64,000 bases of DNA, from assembly GCF_026627505.1 (NCBI RefSeq), contig NZ_JAPNLK010000039.1, forward strand, positions 17,148 through 81,147. The letters are read 5' to 3'. The translations under genes and the position numbers were made by a program. Below the pieces are notes generated by a model. It made no database searches. It was not told the DNA's origin and worked only from the letters and a program-made list of their open reading frames with translations. Below are positions 16,493 through 25,670 of this stretch, piece after piece. The DNA is from Streptomyces sp. H27-H5 (GTDB lineage: Bacteria; Actinomycetota; Actinomycetes; Streptomycetales; Streptomycetaceae). Numbering within the stretch: position 1 is the stretch's first letter; the number at the start of each line of letters is the position of its first letter.

Positions 16493-19018
16493 TCAGGAGG
16501 AGGCGACCTGCCAGATGAAGCAGTCGGCGACCTTGCGCGGTTCCTGGTCGAGCAGCGCGGTGAGGGTGCCGCGCAGCTCGGGGGCGCGGTCCTGGGTCAC
16601 GGGAAGGACGATCAGGCCCGCCTTCCAGTGGGCGAGGTCCGCACGGGCCTGGTCCCGCATCGGCGGGGGGATCTCCGAGGGGCCGTCCGCGCCCCGGCGG
16701 ACGTCGCGCAGCAGGTCGGACAGCATGCGCGGCTTCGCCCCGTAGATCCCGACGCGGTCGGGGCCGTCCGGGCCGTTGAAGTAGCCGCCGGCCAGCTTGA
16801 AGCCGAAGCCGGTACCGCTCTGCCAGCGCAGCGCGGCCGCGGAGCCGGGGTCGGGGAGCGGCACCGGGACGAGGGAGCGGCCGTCCTCCAGGTAGTCCTT
16901 GTAGTGGCCCTCGGCGATGAACGCCGGCACGGGCTCGCGGTCCGCGGTGACGAGCGGGAGCGGCAGGATCGGCACGAGCGCGGCGGCCACGGCCAGGTAT
17001 CCGACGACGCGGTGCTCGCGGGCCCGCAGGCCCCCGATCCGGTCGAGGGCCAGGGCGATCAGCATGCCGAAGACCGGCGCGCACACCATCGCCACCCGGC
17101 CCTCGATGACCGATTCGAGCAGGGGCAGGTGCCGCAGCAGCGCCCAGGGGGCGGGCAGGGTGACGTCGAACTTCTCGATGCGGACCTGCGGGCCGAGGGA
17201 GAGCACGGCTGCGGCGAGGGCGGTGAAGCCGAGGGCGCGGACGACGGGCCGGCGCCACAGCCAGAGGGTGATCCCGGCGGCCAGGGCGAGCAGCGGCCAG
17301 CCGTAGAAGGCGTTCTGCTCGGTGGTGTTCAGCGAGAGCTTGCCGGCCGTCTCGGCGTCGCCGAACAGCGAGCGGGCCGAGTGCTCGGCCAGGGCGCCCA
17401 GCGGGTTGCCGGCCCCGCCCTCGCCGTGCAGCACGGAGTGGTAGCTCTGCGGCCCGAAGAACTGCCAGGCCAGGGGGAAGGCCACCAGCGGCACGGAGAC
17501 GATCGCGGCGATCGCCAGTCCCTCGCCCAGCGGCCGGACGGCCGCTCGGGCGGCCTCGCGGTCGTACAGCGCGAAGACGAGGGCGAAGATCAGCATGCCC
17601 ATCGCCGCCAGCAGGAACGGCTCCTCGCCCAGGAAGACCTGGTACGCGGAGAACAGTCCCAGCAGGATGCCGTCACGGACGACGTTCCTGCCCTCGCAGA
17701 GCCGCAGGGCCCGGTCGATGATGACCGGGATCATGAAGAGGACGACGAAGTTCGGATGCGCGTTCGCGTGCGAGACCATCGGCGGCGCGAAGGCCGCCAG
17801 GGCCCCGCCGACGGCCGCCGCCCAGCGTTTCTCCGTCAGCCGCCGGTGGATCAGCCAGTACCAGGCCCAGGCCGTCGCGGCGATGCCGAGGGTGAACACC
17901 AGGGCGAGGGTGATCGTGGGGCCGAAGAGCAACGTGACGGGGGTGAGCGGCACGGACAGGCCGAGCATCACCGTGTTGCCCATCAGGTTCACGCCGTCGG
18001 GCATGTTCTGGAAGTCGGTGAACAGCGGATTCCGCAGGTGCGCGACATTGTCCGCGGTGACCCCGAAGAACCATTCCCACTGGTTCTGGTCCTGGAGGGA
18101 GTGGGCGAGGATCGCCCCGTCCGGATCCGCCCACAACCCCTTGTAGAGGAAGAAGGCGGCGAACAGGTACAGCGCGGCCACGAGGATGCCGTGGGCATTG
18201 AGGCGGACCAGTTCGCCGAGGGTGCGCACGTAGTCCGGGAACCGGACCTTGGAGCCGTCCTGGTGGGCCCAGCGGACGGGTACCTCGGCCACGGGCCACC
18301 CCTTGCGTCGGAAGTACTGGAGGATCTCCACGTCGATGGCCCAGCCGTCGAGTCGGGAGGCGCCGAAGGCGGCGCGGGCCTGGTCCCCGTCGAACAGCTT
18401 GAATCCGCATTGGGTGTCGCGGATGCCGCGTACGGCCACCAGCCGGATGACGCGGTTGCCGGTCCAGCCGAGCACCTCGCGCAGCGCGCTCTGCTGCCGC
18501 TCCACGGTGGAGTCGCGGTGGGCGCGCGAGCCGATGGCGGCGGCGAGCCGCGGGTCGTCGGCGAGCGTCTTCTCCAGCCCGGCCAGTTCCTCCATCGGCG
18601 TCGACAGGTCCGCGTCCATGACCAGGACCCGGCGGCCCAGCGAGGTGCCCACGCCGAGGCGCAGCGCGCTGCCCTTGCCCTTGTTCTCCTCGGACCGGAC
18701 GAGCCGGATCCGGTGCTCCCGCACGCCGGCCTTCAGCGCGATGGCGGTGGTCCGGTCCGGGGAACCGTCGTCGACGACGATGACCTCCCAGTCCTCCGGG
18801 CCGCTGCCGACGTGTGCGTCGAGGTAGGCCCGGACCTCCTCCAGGGTCGGAGCGAGACGCTCCTCCTCCAGGTAGGCCGGGATGACCACGGACAGGCCGA
18901 CGGACCCCGGTCCCTGGTCGACGGGCTGACCCGTGATGGTCGCACCACGAGGCCTGAGTCTGTCGTTCTGCACGTGCAAGCCATTCGTCGAGTTGTCCCG
19001 TTCCACCGGGAGATGCAC
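16493..19018 (-). CDS. GT2 glycosyltransferase fused to a polytopic membrane domain
   Basis: An 841-residue protein. Residues 40-270 are a family 2 glycosyltransferase of the dolichyl/polyprenyl-phosphate sugar synthase kind (VVDDGSPDRT at 81-90; VMDADLSTP with DAD 135-137; the QCGFKLF segment). Residues from about 280 to 700 contain many hydrophobic helices as in GT-C/DUF6541-like membrane transferases. The last 130 residues are soluble. A likely role is making a polyprenyl-phosphate sugar and transferring it to a cell-surface acceptor. Long N-terminal extension before the GT2 domain: a start near residue 40 is not excluded. It is a single-gene unit ending at the 16407 terminator. Confidence 0.85.
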   Translation of the reverse strand: MHLPVERDNSTNGLHVQNDRLRPRGATITGQPVDQGPGSVGLSVVIPAYLEEERLAPTLEEVRAYLDAHVGSGPEDWEVIVVDDGSPDRTTAIALKAGVREHRIRLVRSEENKGKGSALRLGVGTSLGRRVLVMDADLSTPMEELAGLEKTLADDPRLAAAIGSRAHRDSTVERQQSALREVLGWTGNRVIRLVAVRGIRDTQCGFKLFDGDQARAAFGASRLDGWAIDVEILQYFRRKGWPVAEVPVRWAHQDGSKVRFPDYVRTLGELVRLNAHGILVAALYLFAAFFLYKGLWADPDGAILAHSLQDQNQWEWFFGVTADNVAHLRNPLFTDFQNMPDGVNLMGNTVMLGLSVPLTPVTLLFGPTITLALVFTLGIAATAWAWYWLIHRRLTEKRWAAAVGGALAAFAPPMVSHANAHPNFVVLFMIPVIIDRALRLCEGRNVVRDGILLGLFSAYQVFLGEEPFLLAAMGMLIFALVFALYDREAARAAVRPLGEGLAIAAIVSVPLVAFPLAWQFFGPQSYHSVLHGEGGAGNPLGALAEHSARSLFGDAETAGKLSLNTTEQNAFYGWPLLALAAGITLWLWRRPVVRALGFTALAAAVLSLGPQVRIEKFDVTLPAPWALLRHLPLLESVIEGRVAMVCAPVFGMLIALALDRIGGLRAREHRVVGYLAVAAALVPILPLPLVTADREPVPAFIAEGHYKDYLEDGRSLVPVPLPDPGSAAALRWQSGTGFGFKLAGGYFNGPDGPDRVGIYGAKPRMLSDLLRDVRRGADGPSEIPPPMRDQARADLAHWKAGLIVLPVTQDRAPELRGTLTALLDQEPRKVADCFIWQVASS

Positions 19019-19326
19019 GGCGACCGCGCGGGTGACGGGTCCGAAGCCACTGCGTGCGTCCGCCGCGGAGACGGCGCGGGGAATGGCCCTCGGACCACGC
19101 CGACCGTTCCGGTCTTCATGACGGTGCCGGGTCTACCCCGCGGTGTGACGCATCGTCCCCCCTCGGAGCGACTCCGGCTGTCTGTTGTTCGCAGCGGAAC
19201 GGGCGGACAGCCCGACCAATATAGATCAGCCCTCGCGGGGGCCACCCACGCGTCGCGGCCTTCGGGTGCCGGTGCGCCGTCGACGCGCGCCGGGAACGGG
19301 GCCCGCCGGGGCCGGGACGGGCGGGT
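19019..19326. other. Intergenic region upstream of the glycosyltransferase
   Basis: About 300 bases hold the promoter side of the leftward glycosyltransferase gene and the tail of the leftward operon that follows it. The stretch around 19190-19230 (CCAATATAGATCAGCC) is A/T-rich against its surroundings and may hold the promoter. I see no gene and no clear operator. Confidence 0.4.
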
Positions 19327-19354
19327 CGGGCCGTGAGGCGTTCCTCACGGCCCG
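19327..19354. terminator. Terminator of the five-gene LuxC/LuxE operon
   Basis: CGGGCCGTGAGG (19327-19338) pairs perfectly with 19343-19354 around a CGTT loop, 38 nt beyond the stop of the LuxC-ligase fusion gene. Confidence 0.8.
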
Positions 19355-19391
19355 GCCGGCCCGGCGACGGCGGCCCCGGCGCGGCGACGGC

Positions 19392-21929
19392 TCAGGCGAG
19401 CCCGTCCGGGGACCGCTGTCCGCGCCTGCGGTCCACGACCGCCGGCAGCTTGCCGCTCGTCGGGGTGCGGAACAGCGCCGCCCCGTCGACCGCCTCGACC
19501 GTGAAGTCGAGCAGCTTCTCCTCGACCGCCGAGCGCACCTCCGGGTAGGCGGCGAGGAAGGCCTCGCGCGCGGTGTCCGGGTCGAGCGCGTGGGACCGCT
19601 CCATCCGCAGGGTGATCCCCTCGCGGGTGGTCCCGCTCGTCAGGACGGTCTGCATCTCGCCGGCGTGACCCAGGTGCTCCGCCGCGATGGCGACGAAGCG
19701 GCGGTGGTTCAGGAAGTACGTCGCCACGCGCATCACCTCGCCCAGCCGGCCGAGCAGTTCGAAGCGCGGGGCGTGGCTGCCGCAGGGGCAGCGCCCGGGC
19801 AGCGCCCGTCCGAGGTCGCCGATGACGTACCGGTCGAGGTGCTGGCCGCGGCGGGCACGGGTGGTGAAGACGAGCCGGCCGGTCTCCCCCGGTGCCACCG
19901 GGCGGTCGGTGTCGACCTCGACGATCTCCAGGGTGTGGAGGTCGGCGTGGAGGTGGTGGACGCCGCCGGTGCTGCGCGTGCACTGGTAGCCGAGGGGGCC
20001 GAGGTCGGTGCTGCCGTAGGTGATCGAGTGGACGACCTCGATGCCGAACGTGTCGGTCAGGACGCGGCGCTGTTCGTCGGTGAAGTGCTCGCCGCCGTAG
20101 TAGATCTTGCGGAGGCCGCCGTAGGAGCGCAGGAGGTCGGCCTCCTCGTGCAGGAGCTGCCAGAGGTAGGAGGGCATCCCGAAGAGGGTGTCGACCTCGT
20201 ACGCGACGATCATCTCGGCGGTGGCCCGGTGGTCGGGGCCCGCGGCCATCGGCATCTGGACGCCGCCCAGGCGTTCCAGGATGGAGAAGAAGCTGATGAA
20301 CCCGCCGTACATGCCGCCGCAGTAGAAGAGGTTGGCGGTGCGGTCGCGCGCCGGGTCGTAGCCGGCGGCGAGCAGACCGCGGGCGGCGGCCCGCATCTGC
20401 GTGTCGTAGTCCTCGTACGTGAAGAGCGACAGGGCGGGCGCGCCGGTGCTGCCCCCGCTGCGGAAGTACAGCTCGGCGTCGGCCCGGTCGACGCCGCGGT
20501 TGAGGTCCCGGACGTCGTTCTTGTCGAGCAGGGGCCCGGCGGGGCGGGGGAAGTCGACCGGGCGGGCGAGGTCGTCGAGGCAGGCGGTGGCGGCGAAGCG
20601 TTCGTCGGCCTGGACCGAGACGCGGCGGCTGTAGCGCTGGAGGGCGTAGACGCCGTCGTGCGGTTCCCCGGCGTAGCCGGCGGTCATGGCGCCGACGGGC
20701 GTGACCCGGGTGACTCCGGCGGCCAGGACCAGGGCGGAGAGTTCCGCGATGTCGGTGCGGCTGCCGGCGACGCCCGCCGTCTGGAGGTAGCGGCGCATGG
20801 GGCGCAGCGTCGCCATGAGGTGCTTGCGGGGCAGCGGCTTGACCCAGACGCTGCGGTGCAGCGGGGAGGCGGTGAGGGCCGGGCGGATGTCGGCCATGAC
20901 GCGCCAGGTGCGGTCGGGGGCGGCGAGGACGCGGGTGAAGCCGAGGTGTTCCTCCAGGCGGGCGAGGTGCTCGGTCGTGGTCAGTTCCGCGTACTCGGCC
21001 GGGTCGAGTTCCTGGTCGGCGGGCGCGGGCCGGGCGGCGAGGGCCGCGGCGAGCCGGTCGCAGAACGCGTGGAGTTCGCCGGTGTCCTCGGTGTCGAGGT
21101 AGACGACCTGGGGGCTGGAGCAGGCCTGCTGCTCGAAGAGGCAGATGTCCTCGGCCAGGGCGTCCAGGGTCGCCCCGTCGGCCCAGGCGTCCCGGGTGAG
21201 GTAGGCGAAGGAGATCTTGTGTCCCCATTCGACGAGCCGGCAGCCGGCCGGCACGTGGGCGGCGACGCCCGCCACGGCGGACTCGCCGCCCCAGACCGCG
21301 ACGGCGTCCGCGGGGGCGCACATCAGGCGCAGCCAGTCCTGGCGGGAGGAGGGGAAGCGCAGCACGATGACGCGTTCGGCGAGGGCGCCGGTCGGGTCCT
21401 GCGCGACGAGCTCGGCGAGGAGGTGCGGGGCGAGGAGGGTGTCGGTGCCGCTGGTCTTCAGGACATTCACGTTGCCCGCGAGGAGGCCCTCGACCACGCT
21501 GAGCGGGGCGACGGTGGCCGCGTTGCCGGGGGCGATGTGGGCGACCAGGCCGACGGGCGCCCAGGCCTCGTAGACCGTCTCCTTGGCGTCGGGCCGGTTC
21601 AGCCGCTGTGGGGCGGCGCCGCCCAGTTCGCGCCGGAGTTTGCGGGTGAGGGCGCTCCGGTCGAGGAACGCGGCGAGTTCGGCGTACAGCGCGGCGGCGT
21701 CCTCGGCGTCGCCCGCGGGCAGGTGGGGCGCCAGCCGGTCCCGGACGGCGTGGCCGGGGTCGCGCAGGGCCGCCGCGAGGGCGTCGCAGGCCGCCAGGAC
21801 GGTCTCGGTGTCGAGGGGCTCGGCGAGCGCGGCCTCGACGGCGGCGGGCAGCGCGGCCAGGCGGTCGGCGGCCTCGTCGTCGCCGATGAAGGCGCCCTGC
21901 CAGTAGTGGTGGTTGATGGTGTCGGTCAT
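19392..21929 (-). CDS. LuxC-type acyl-CoA reductase fused to a PaaK-like adenylating ligase
   Basis: An 845-residue two-domain protein. Residues 1 to about 430 are a LuxC-family acyl-CoA reductase (APVGLVAHIAPGN at 124-136, FPSSRQDWLR, AVWGGESAVAGV, catalytic C270 in FEQQACSSP). After a short linker, residues 445-845 form a phenylacetate-CoA-ligase-like adenylating domain (RSGGSTGAP at 490-498; STDLGPLGYQC; C-terminal FELLGRLGEVMRV). LuxC normally takes an acyl group onto a cysteine and reduces it to an aldehyde with NADPH; fusing the activating ligase would allow channelling. The ATG at 21929 overlaps the LuxE stop by 4 nt. It is the last gene of the operon. Substrate unknown; the fusion is unusual to me. 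Confidence 0.87.
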   Translation of the reverse strand: MTDTINHHYWQGAFIGDDEAADRLAALPAAVEAALAEPLDTETVLAACDALAAALRDPGHAVRDRLAPHLPAGDAEDAAALYAELAAFLDRSALTRKLRRELGGAAPQRLNRPDAKETVYEAWAPVGLVAHIAPGNAATVAPLSVVEGLLAGNVNVLKTSGTDTLLAPHLLAELVAQDPTGALAERVIVLRFPSSRQDWLRLMCAPADAVAVWGGESAVAGVAAHVPAGCRLVEWGHKISFAYLTRDAWADGATLDALAEDICLFEQQACSSPQVVYLDTEDTGELHAFCDRLAAALAARPAPADQELDPAEYAELTTTEHLARLEEHLGFTRVLAAPDRTWRVMADIRPALTASPLHRSVWVKPLPRKHLMATLRPMRRYLQTAGVAGSRTDIAELSALVLAAGVTRVTPVGAMTAGYAGEPHDGVYALQRYSRRVSVQADERFAATACLDDLARPVDFPRPAGPLLDKNDVRDLNRGVDRADAELYFRSGGSTGAPALSLFTYEDYDTQMRAAARGLLAAGYDPARDRTANLFYCGGMYGGFISFFSILERLGGVQMPMAAGPDHRATAEMIVAYEVDTLFGMPSYLWQLLHEEADLLRSYGGLRKIYYGGEHFTDEQRRVLTDTFGIEVVHSITYGSTDLGPLGYQCTRSTGGVHHLHADLHTLEIVEVDTDRPVAPGETGRLVFTTRARRGQHLDRYVIGDLGRALPGRCPCGSHAPRFELLGRLGEVMRVATYFLNHRRFVAIAAEHLGHAGEMQTVLTSGTTREGITLRMERSHALDPDTAREAFLAAYPEVRSAVEEKLLDFTVEAVDGAALFRTPTSGKLPAVVDRRRGQRSPDGLA

Positions 21930-23158
21930 GACATTCCCTTCATCAGTTCGGCGGCGGCCACGGCGCAGCTGCGGTTGCGGCTGACTCCGGCGCGACCGTG
22001 GATGGTGAACCACGGGGTGGTCAGCTCGCAGCCGCACTCCTCGCCCGGGTGGAGCGAGGCGAGGTCGCCCATGACGACGCTCTGTGCCGGTACGGAGGTG
22101 ATGTACGGGGACACCAGGTGGAGGTAGCCGCGTTCGCCGTACGGGAGGGGTTCGAGGGTGCGGGTGGAACGGATGAACACGCGGGACCAGACGGGTGCGT
22201 GGAGGTTGTGCCGCGCGCACTCGATGTACGGGACGCAGTGCTCGACGGAGCCGAAGGTGTCCCGGATCCGCTCGGACGGCACGCCCAACTGTTCGGTGAC
22301 ACGGGCGTACAGCTCGTCCTTGCCGATCCGGCGGTCGGCGTGGCCCTTCCAGCCGCCGCCGAGGATGACCAGCGAGCCCTCGGGCAGTCGCAGCGGCGCC
22401 AGCCCCATGGCGCGCATCCGTTCCAGGGTGAACCAGAGGAACGCGGGGAAGCCGAGGATGCGGACCGGGACGTCGTCCTCGGCGAAGCTGCGCAGCGCCG
22501 CGACGCAGCCGAAGGGGTCGAACTCGTGCCCGTTGCCGGTGTCGCGCAGGGCGTACTCGACCTGCCGGGCCGGGGCGAAGTCGCACAGGTAGTTGTCGGT
22601 GAACGAGGTGCCCAGATTGAGGTCGCGGGCGGGCTCGTAGCTGTAGAGGAGGTAGTTGACCGGCTGGTCGGGGGTGATCCAGCCGTTGTGGTCGAAGATG
22701 CGGGCGACCATGCGCTGGGCGGAGCGGATCGTCCACTCGTCGAAGAACATCTGCGACTTCTGTCCGGTGGTGCCGGAGGAGGTCAGGTGCAGGTGGACGT
22801 CGTCGCGGGGGATGGAGAGGACCTCGTGGCGCTTGAAGAAGTTCGCGTGCACCAGGGGTGCCGCGTACGGGGTGCCGGGCGCGTCCGTGGCGTGGACGTC
22901 GCCGTCGTGGCGGTCGCCGTCGTGGCGGTTCGCACCCAGGAGGTCGGCGTCCTGGAGGTCGGCGTCCTGGAGGCTGCGGAAGAACGGGGACCGGTCCCGG
23001 TGCCAGGCGTTGATCTCCGCCATGGCCGCGGCGAACAGTTCCTCCTCGGCGGGACCGCAGGTGTAGGGATCGCTCAGGTCGCAGAGTTGCTGCAGTCGGG
23101 CGAGGGCCGCGGCGTCGGGGACGTCGACGGGGGCGAGATGGGGGTTCGAGCCAGTCAT
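21926..23158 (-). CDS. LuxE-like acyl-protein synthetase
   Basis: A 410-residue LuxE-family adenylating enzyme. Its early part (CGPAEEELFAAAMAEINAWH, SPFFRSL) and the P-loop TSSGTTGQK at 126-134 are typical, as is ILGGGWKGHADRRIGKDEL and the downstream FGSVEHCVPYIEC. LuxE activates an acid as acyl-AMP and passes it to LuxC. Residues 63-95 are an insertion built from two 15-bp tandem duplications that encode repeated LQDAD and RHDGD units. It overlaps both neighbours by 4 nt, so translation is coupled with the LuxC fusion downstream. Confidence 0.9.
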   Translation of the reverse strand: MTGSNPHLAPVDVPDAAALARLQQLCDLSDPYTCGPAEEELFAAAMAEINAWHRDRSPFFRSLQDADLQDADLLGANRHDGDRHDGDVHATDAPGTPYAAPLVHANFFKRHEVLSIPRDDVHLHLTSSGTTGQKSQMFFDEWTIRSAQRMVARIFDHNGWITPDQPVNYLLYSYEPARDLNLGTSFTDNYLCDFAPARQVEYALRDTGNGHEFDPFGCVAALRSFAEDDVPVRILGFPAFLWFTLERMRAMGLAPLRLPEGSLVILGGGWKGHADRRIGKDELYARVTEQLGVPSERIRDTFGSVEHCVPYIECARHNLHAPVWSRVFIRSTRTLEPLPYGERGYLHLVSPYITSVPAQSVVMGDLASLHPGEECGCELTTPWFTIHGRAGVSRNRSCAVAAAELMKGMS

Positions 23159-24291
23159 GGGGCGACCTCACGTGAGGGCAGATGCGCCGACGCCCAGGCC
23201 GACACATAGGAATCGAGGAAGGGTTGGAGCGGCGGGTCGACGACCACGCCGCGGAAGTCGATGTGCTCGGTGGTGCGGGACATCACCACGTAGTCGTGGA
23301 AGCCGTCCCCGTCCCGGCGCATGGCCGGGTACACGGCCCCGGCGATGAAGCCCTGGGCGGCGAAGGCGGACAGCGCGGCGTGGTGTTCGAGGGGCACGAG
23401 GGCCTCGACGTAGCCGGCGCCCGCGCGGGTGAGGGCACGGGTGACCGGCTCCAGCCACCCCGCGGCGGCGGCCGGGTCGGGGTGGGCGGCGACCAGGGCG
23501 CAGTAGCCCCCGGTGCGGTTGAGGTAGGCGTACACCTCGAAGTCGCCGTCGGCGGGGGTGAGCAGGATGTTCGGGGTGTGCAGCGGGTAGAACCAGCGGC
23601 CGCCGTCGGGGAAGTGCGCGTGGAAGCGGCGGCGGACGAACGCGGGTGCCTCGATCACTTCCAGGGGCGCGGCGGCCGGCCCGGCGGACAGCGGCGTCGG
23701 CGCCGTGGGCCGGGCGTCCGCGTAGCTGATGCCGAGGCTCGCCCCGGCGGTGCGCAGGAGCGGCGCCAGGAGGGCGGGTACCTCGGCGACGGGGACCCGG
23801 CGGTCCAACACCCCCGGAGAGTGACGCGCGTAGAGCGCGAGGCTTTCCCGGCTGCCGAGATCGACCGCGTTGGGCAGGATGCCGAGCGGGCGGAAACCGT
23901 GCCGGGCGACGACCCGTTGGGGTCCGGCGCTGACGGTGCGGACGGTGGCGTACACCGAGTCGAGGGTCCCGGCGTCGAGGGTGGCGGAGCACAGGGCCTC
24001 GGTCAGTCGCCCGGCGAGCCCCGAGCCGCGCTGGTCCGGGTGGACGGCGAGCCCTTCGAGGCGGCCGATGCGGGTCCCGGCCTCGCCGTGGATCGCGGCG
24101 GATCCGGCGAGGGCGCCGGTACCGGGGCAGCGGGCGACGAGCCAGAGGGTGTGCGGGTCGCGGATGAGCCGGGACATTTCGGCCGGGTCGGTGCCCAACG
24201 CCGTGGGGTAGTGCGGTCCGTAGACGGCGTAGTACAGCTGGCGCAGGTCGGCGATGTCCGTCGGCGCGGCCTGCTCGATGACGGCGCTCAT
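23155..24291 (-). CDS. GNAT-family acyltransferase
   Basis: A 378-residue protein with an N-terminal GNAT domain. The acetyl-CoA-binding signature is HPDQRGSGLAGRL at 84-96 (QRGSGLAG), and RHGFRPLGILPN follows where GNATs end strand 6. The C-terminal half (from about 205) has a second GNAT-like pattern (RWFYPLHTPNIL, HHAALSAFAAQGF) and may be a degenerate repeat of the fold. A likely task is N- or O-acylation of the operon's product or of an amine partner, but no acceptor can be deduced. It overlaps the MFS and LuxE genes by 4 nt each. Confidence 0.82.
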   Translation of the reverse strand: MSAVIEQAAPTDIADLRQLYYAVYGPHYPTALGTDPAEMSRLIRDPHTLWLVARCPGTGALAGSAAIHGEAGTRIGRLEGLAVHPDQRGSGLAGRLTEALCSATLDAGTLDSVYATVRTVSAGPQRVVARHGFRPLGILPNAVDLGSRESLALYARHSPGVLDRRVPVAEVPALLAPLLRTAGASLGISYADARPTAPTPLSAGPAAAPLEVIEAPAFVRRRFHAHFPDGGRWFYPLHTPNILLTPADGDFEVYAYLNRTGGYCALVAAHPDPAAAAGWLEPVTRALTRAGAGYVEALVPLEHHAALSAFAAQGFIAGAVYPAMRRDGDGFHDYVVMSRTTEHIDFRGVVVDPPLQPFLDSYVSAWASAHLPSREVAP

Positions 24292-25670
24292 CGGGTGCCT
24301 CCGGCGGAGGGCGCGGAAGCCGGCGCCGGGTGTGCGGCGGGCTTGTCGGCGGGCGCGGTGACGGGCGCGCCGGCGGGCCGGCCCTCGGGCGCGTCCGGCG
24401 TGCGGTGGCGTCCGGGCAGCAGGAGGAGGGCGAGGGCGGCGGGCACCAGGCCGGCGGCCTGGATCAGGCACAGCGTCCGCGCGGAGAGGTGGTCGCCCAG
24501 CAGTCCGAACAGCAGCGAGGCGACCGGGAAGGTCGCTCCGAGCACGGCCTGCATGACGGCGAAGAAGGCCGGCTTGTCGGCGGGCGGGACCAGGCGCTGG
24601 AACAGGGCCACGAAGCGGACGCCGATCACCCCGACGCACCAGCCCGTCACCAGGAGGGCGCCGGCGATGACGGGCCGGGCCGCGATCAGGCCGGGGACGG
24701 CGAGGGCGACGGCCATCGCGCCCAGGCAGGCGGAGCCGACGACCGTGGGACGGCCGGGCACCCGGGCTCCGGTGAAGGAGCCGATGAGCGTGCCCAGGCC
24801 GAGGGACGCCTCCAGGAGGGACACGGTGGCGCCGTCGCCGTGCAGGACCGTCGCGGTGTAGAGCGGCATGACGACGAAGACGGCGGTGGTGAAGAGGTTG
24901 GCCGCGGTGAAGCAGAGCAGGATGGCGCGGACGTACGGCAGCCGGCCCAGGATCCGTCGCAGCGTCCGGCGCGGGGCGGGATCGGCGGCGGCCGTTTCGG
25001 TGTCGAGGTCGGCGCCGGCATCCGCGTCGGCGGAGGGCTCCTCGGCCGAGGCCGGGGTGCGGAAGCGGACGGTCGTGATGAGCACCGCGGCCGTGCCGTA
25101 GGCGAGGGCGCAGCCCGCCGCGAGGCCGGCCACGCCGGCCCCGTCCACGACGAGGGCGCCGAGCAGGGCTCCGCCCAGGCTCGCGAGGGACTGGGTGGAC
25201 AGTTCGAAGCCGGTCGCGGCCTCGATGTCCTCGTCGTCGACGAGTTCGGGTACGGAGGTGGTCAGGCACGGGTCGAAGAAGGCCTGGCAGGTCGCCAGGG
25301 CCAGGGCCGCCGCGTAGACCGCGACGACCGGCAGGTCGCTCAGGGCGGCCCAGCCGGCGAGTGCCGCGGCGGCCGTCCCCGCGCCGGCGGCCGCGCCGCG
25401 CAGCAGCGAGCGGTGGGAGCGGCGGGCGATGGCGCGGGCCACGAGCGGGGCGAGGGCCACCGCGGGCAGGGTGCTGAGGGCCATGAGCATGCCGGCGGCG
25501 AATCCACCGTCGCCGGAGGCCACGTGGCCGATGAGCCACCAGGAGGTGCCGACCTGGAACATGCGCGTCCCGGCCTGGCTGAGCACCTGGCCCAGCCATA
25601 CGGTGCCGAAGGCGCGGTTGCGCAGGACGAGCGGGGGTCGGCGGCCGGGGGCCGCCGTCGGGGTGCTCAT
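24288..25670 (-). CDS. MFS transporter of the LuxC/LuxE operon
   Basis: A 460-residue major facilitator with about twelve membrane segments; the first half (FGTVWLGQVLSQAGTRMFQVG) resembles MFS_3/enterobactin-exporter-type permeases. A charged, acidic linker rich in Asp, Ala and Glu lies between the two halves, and the C-terminus is Pro/Ala rich and cytoplasmic. Its overlaps of 4 nt with the PaaK and GNAT genes tie it to this pathway, and export of the product is the simplest role. Confidence 0.87.
   Translation of the reverse strand: MSTPTAAPGRRPPLVLRNRAFGTVWLGQVLSQAGTRMFQVGTSWWLIGHVASGDGGFAAGMLMALSTLPAVALAPLVARAIARRSHRSLLRGAAAGAGTAAAALAGWAALSDLPVVAVYAAALALATCQAFFDPCLTTSVPELVDDEDIEAATGFELSTQSLASLGGALLGALVVDGAGVAGLAAGCALAYGTAAVLITTVRFRTPASAEEPSADADAGADLDTETAAADPAPRRTLRRILGRLPYVRAILLCFTAANLFTTAVFVVMPLYTATVLHGDGATVSLLEASLGLGTLIGSFTGARVPGRPTVVGSACLGAMAVALAVPGLIAARPVIAGALLVTGWCVGVIGVRFVALFQRLVPPADKPAFFAVMQAVLGATFPVASLLFGLLGDHLSARTLCLIQAAGLVPAALALLLLPGRHRTPDAPEGRPAGAPVTAPADKPAAHPAPASAPSAGGTR

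Noticed and set aside
19392..23207. One giant protein joining the LuxC fusion with upstream sequence
   Set aside because: The part upstream of 21929 in this frame is the shadow of the LuxE gene; the real start is the ATG that overlaps the LuxE stop.
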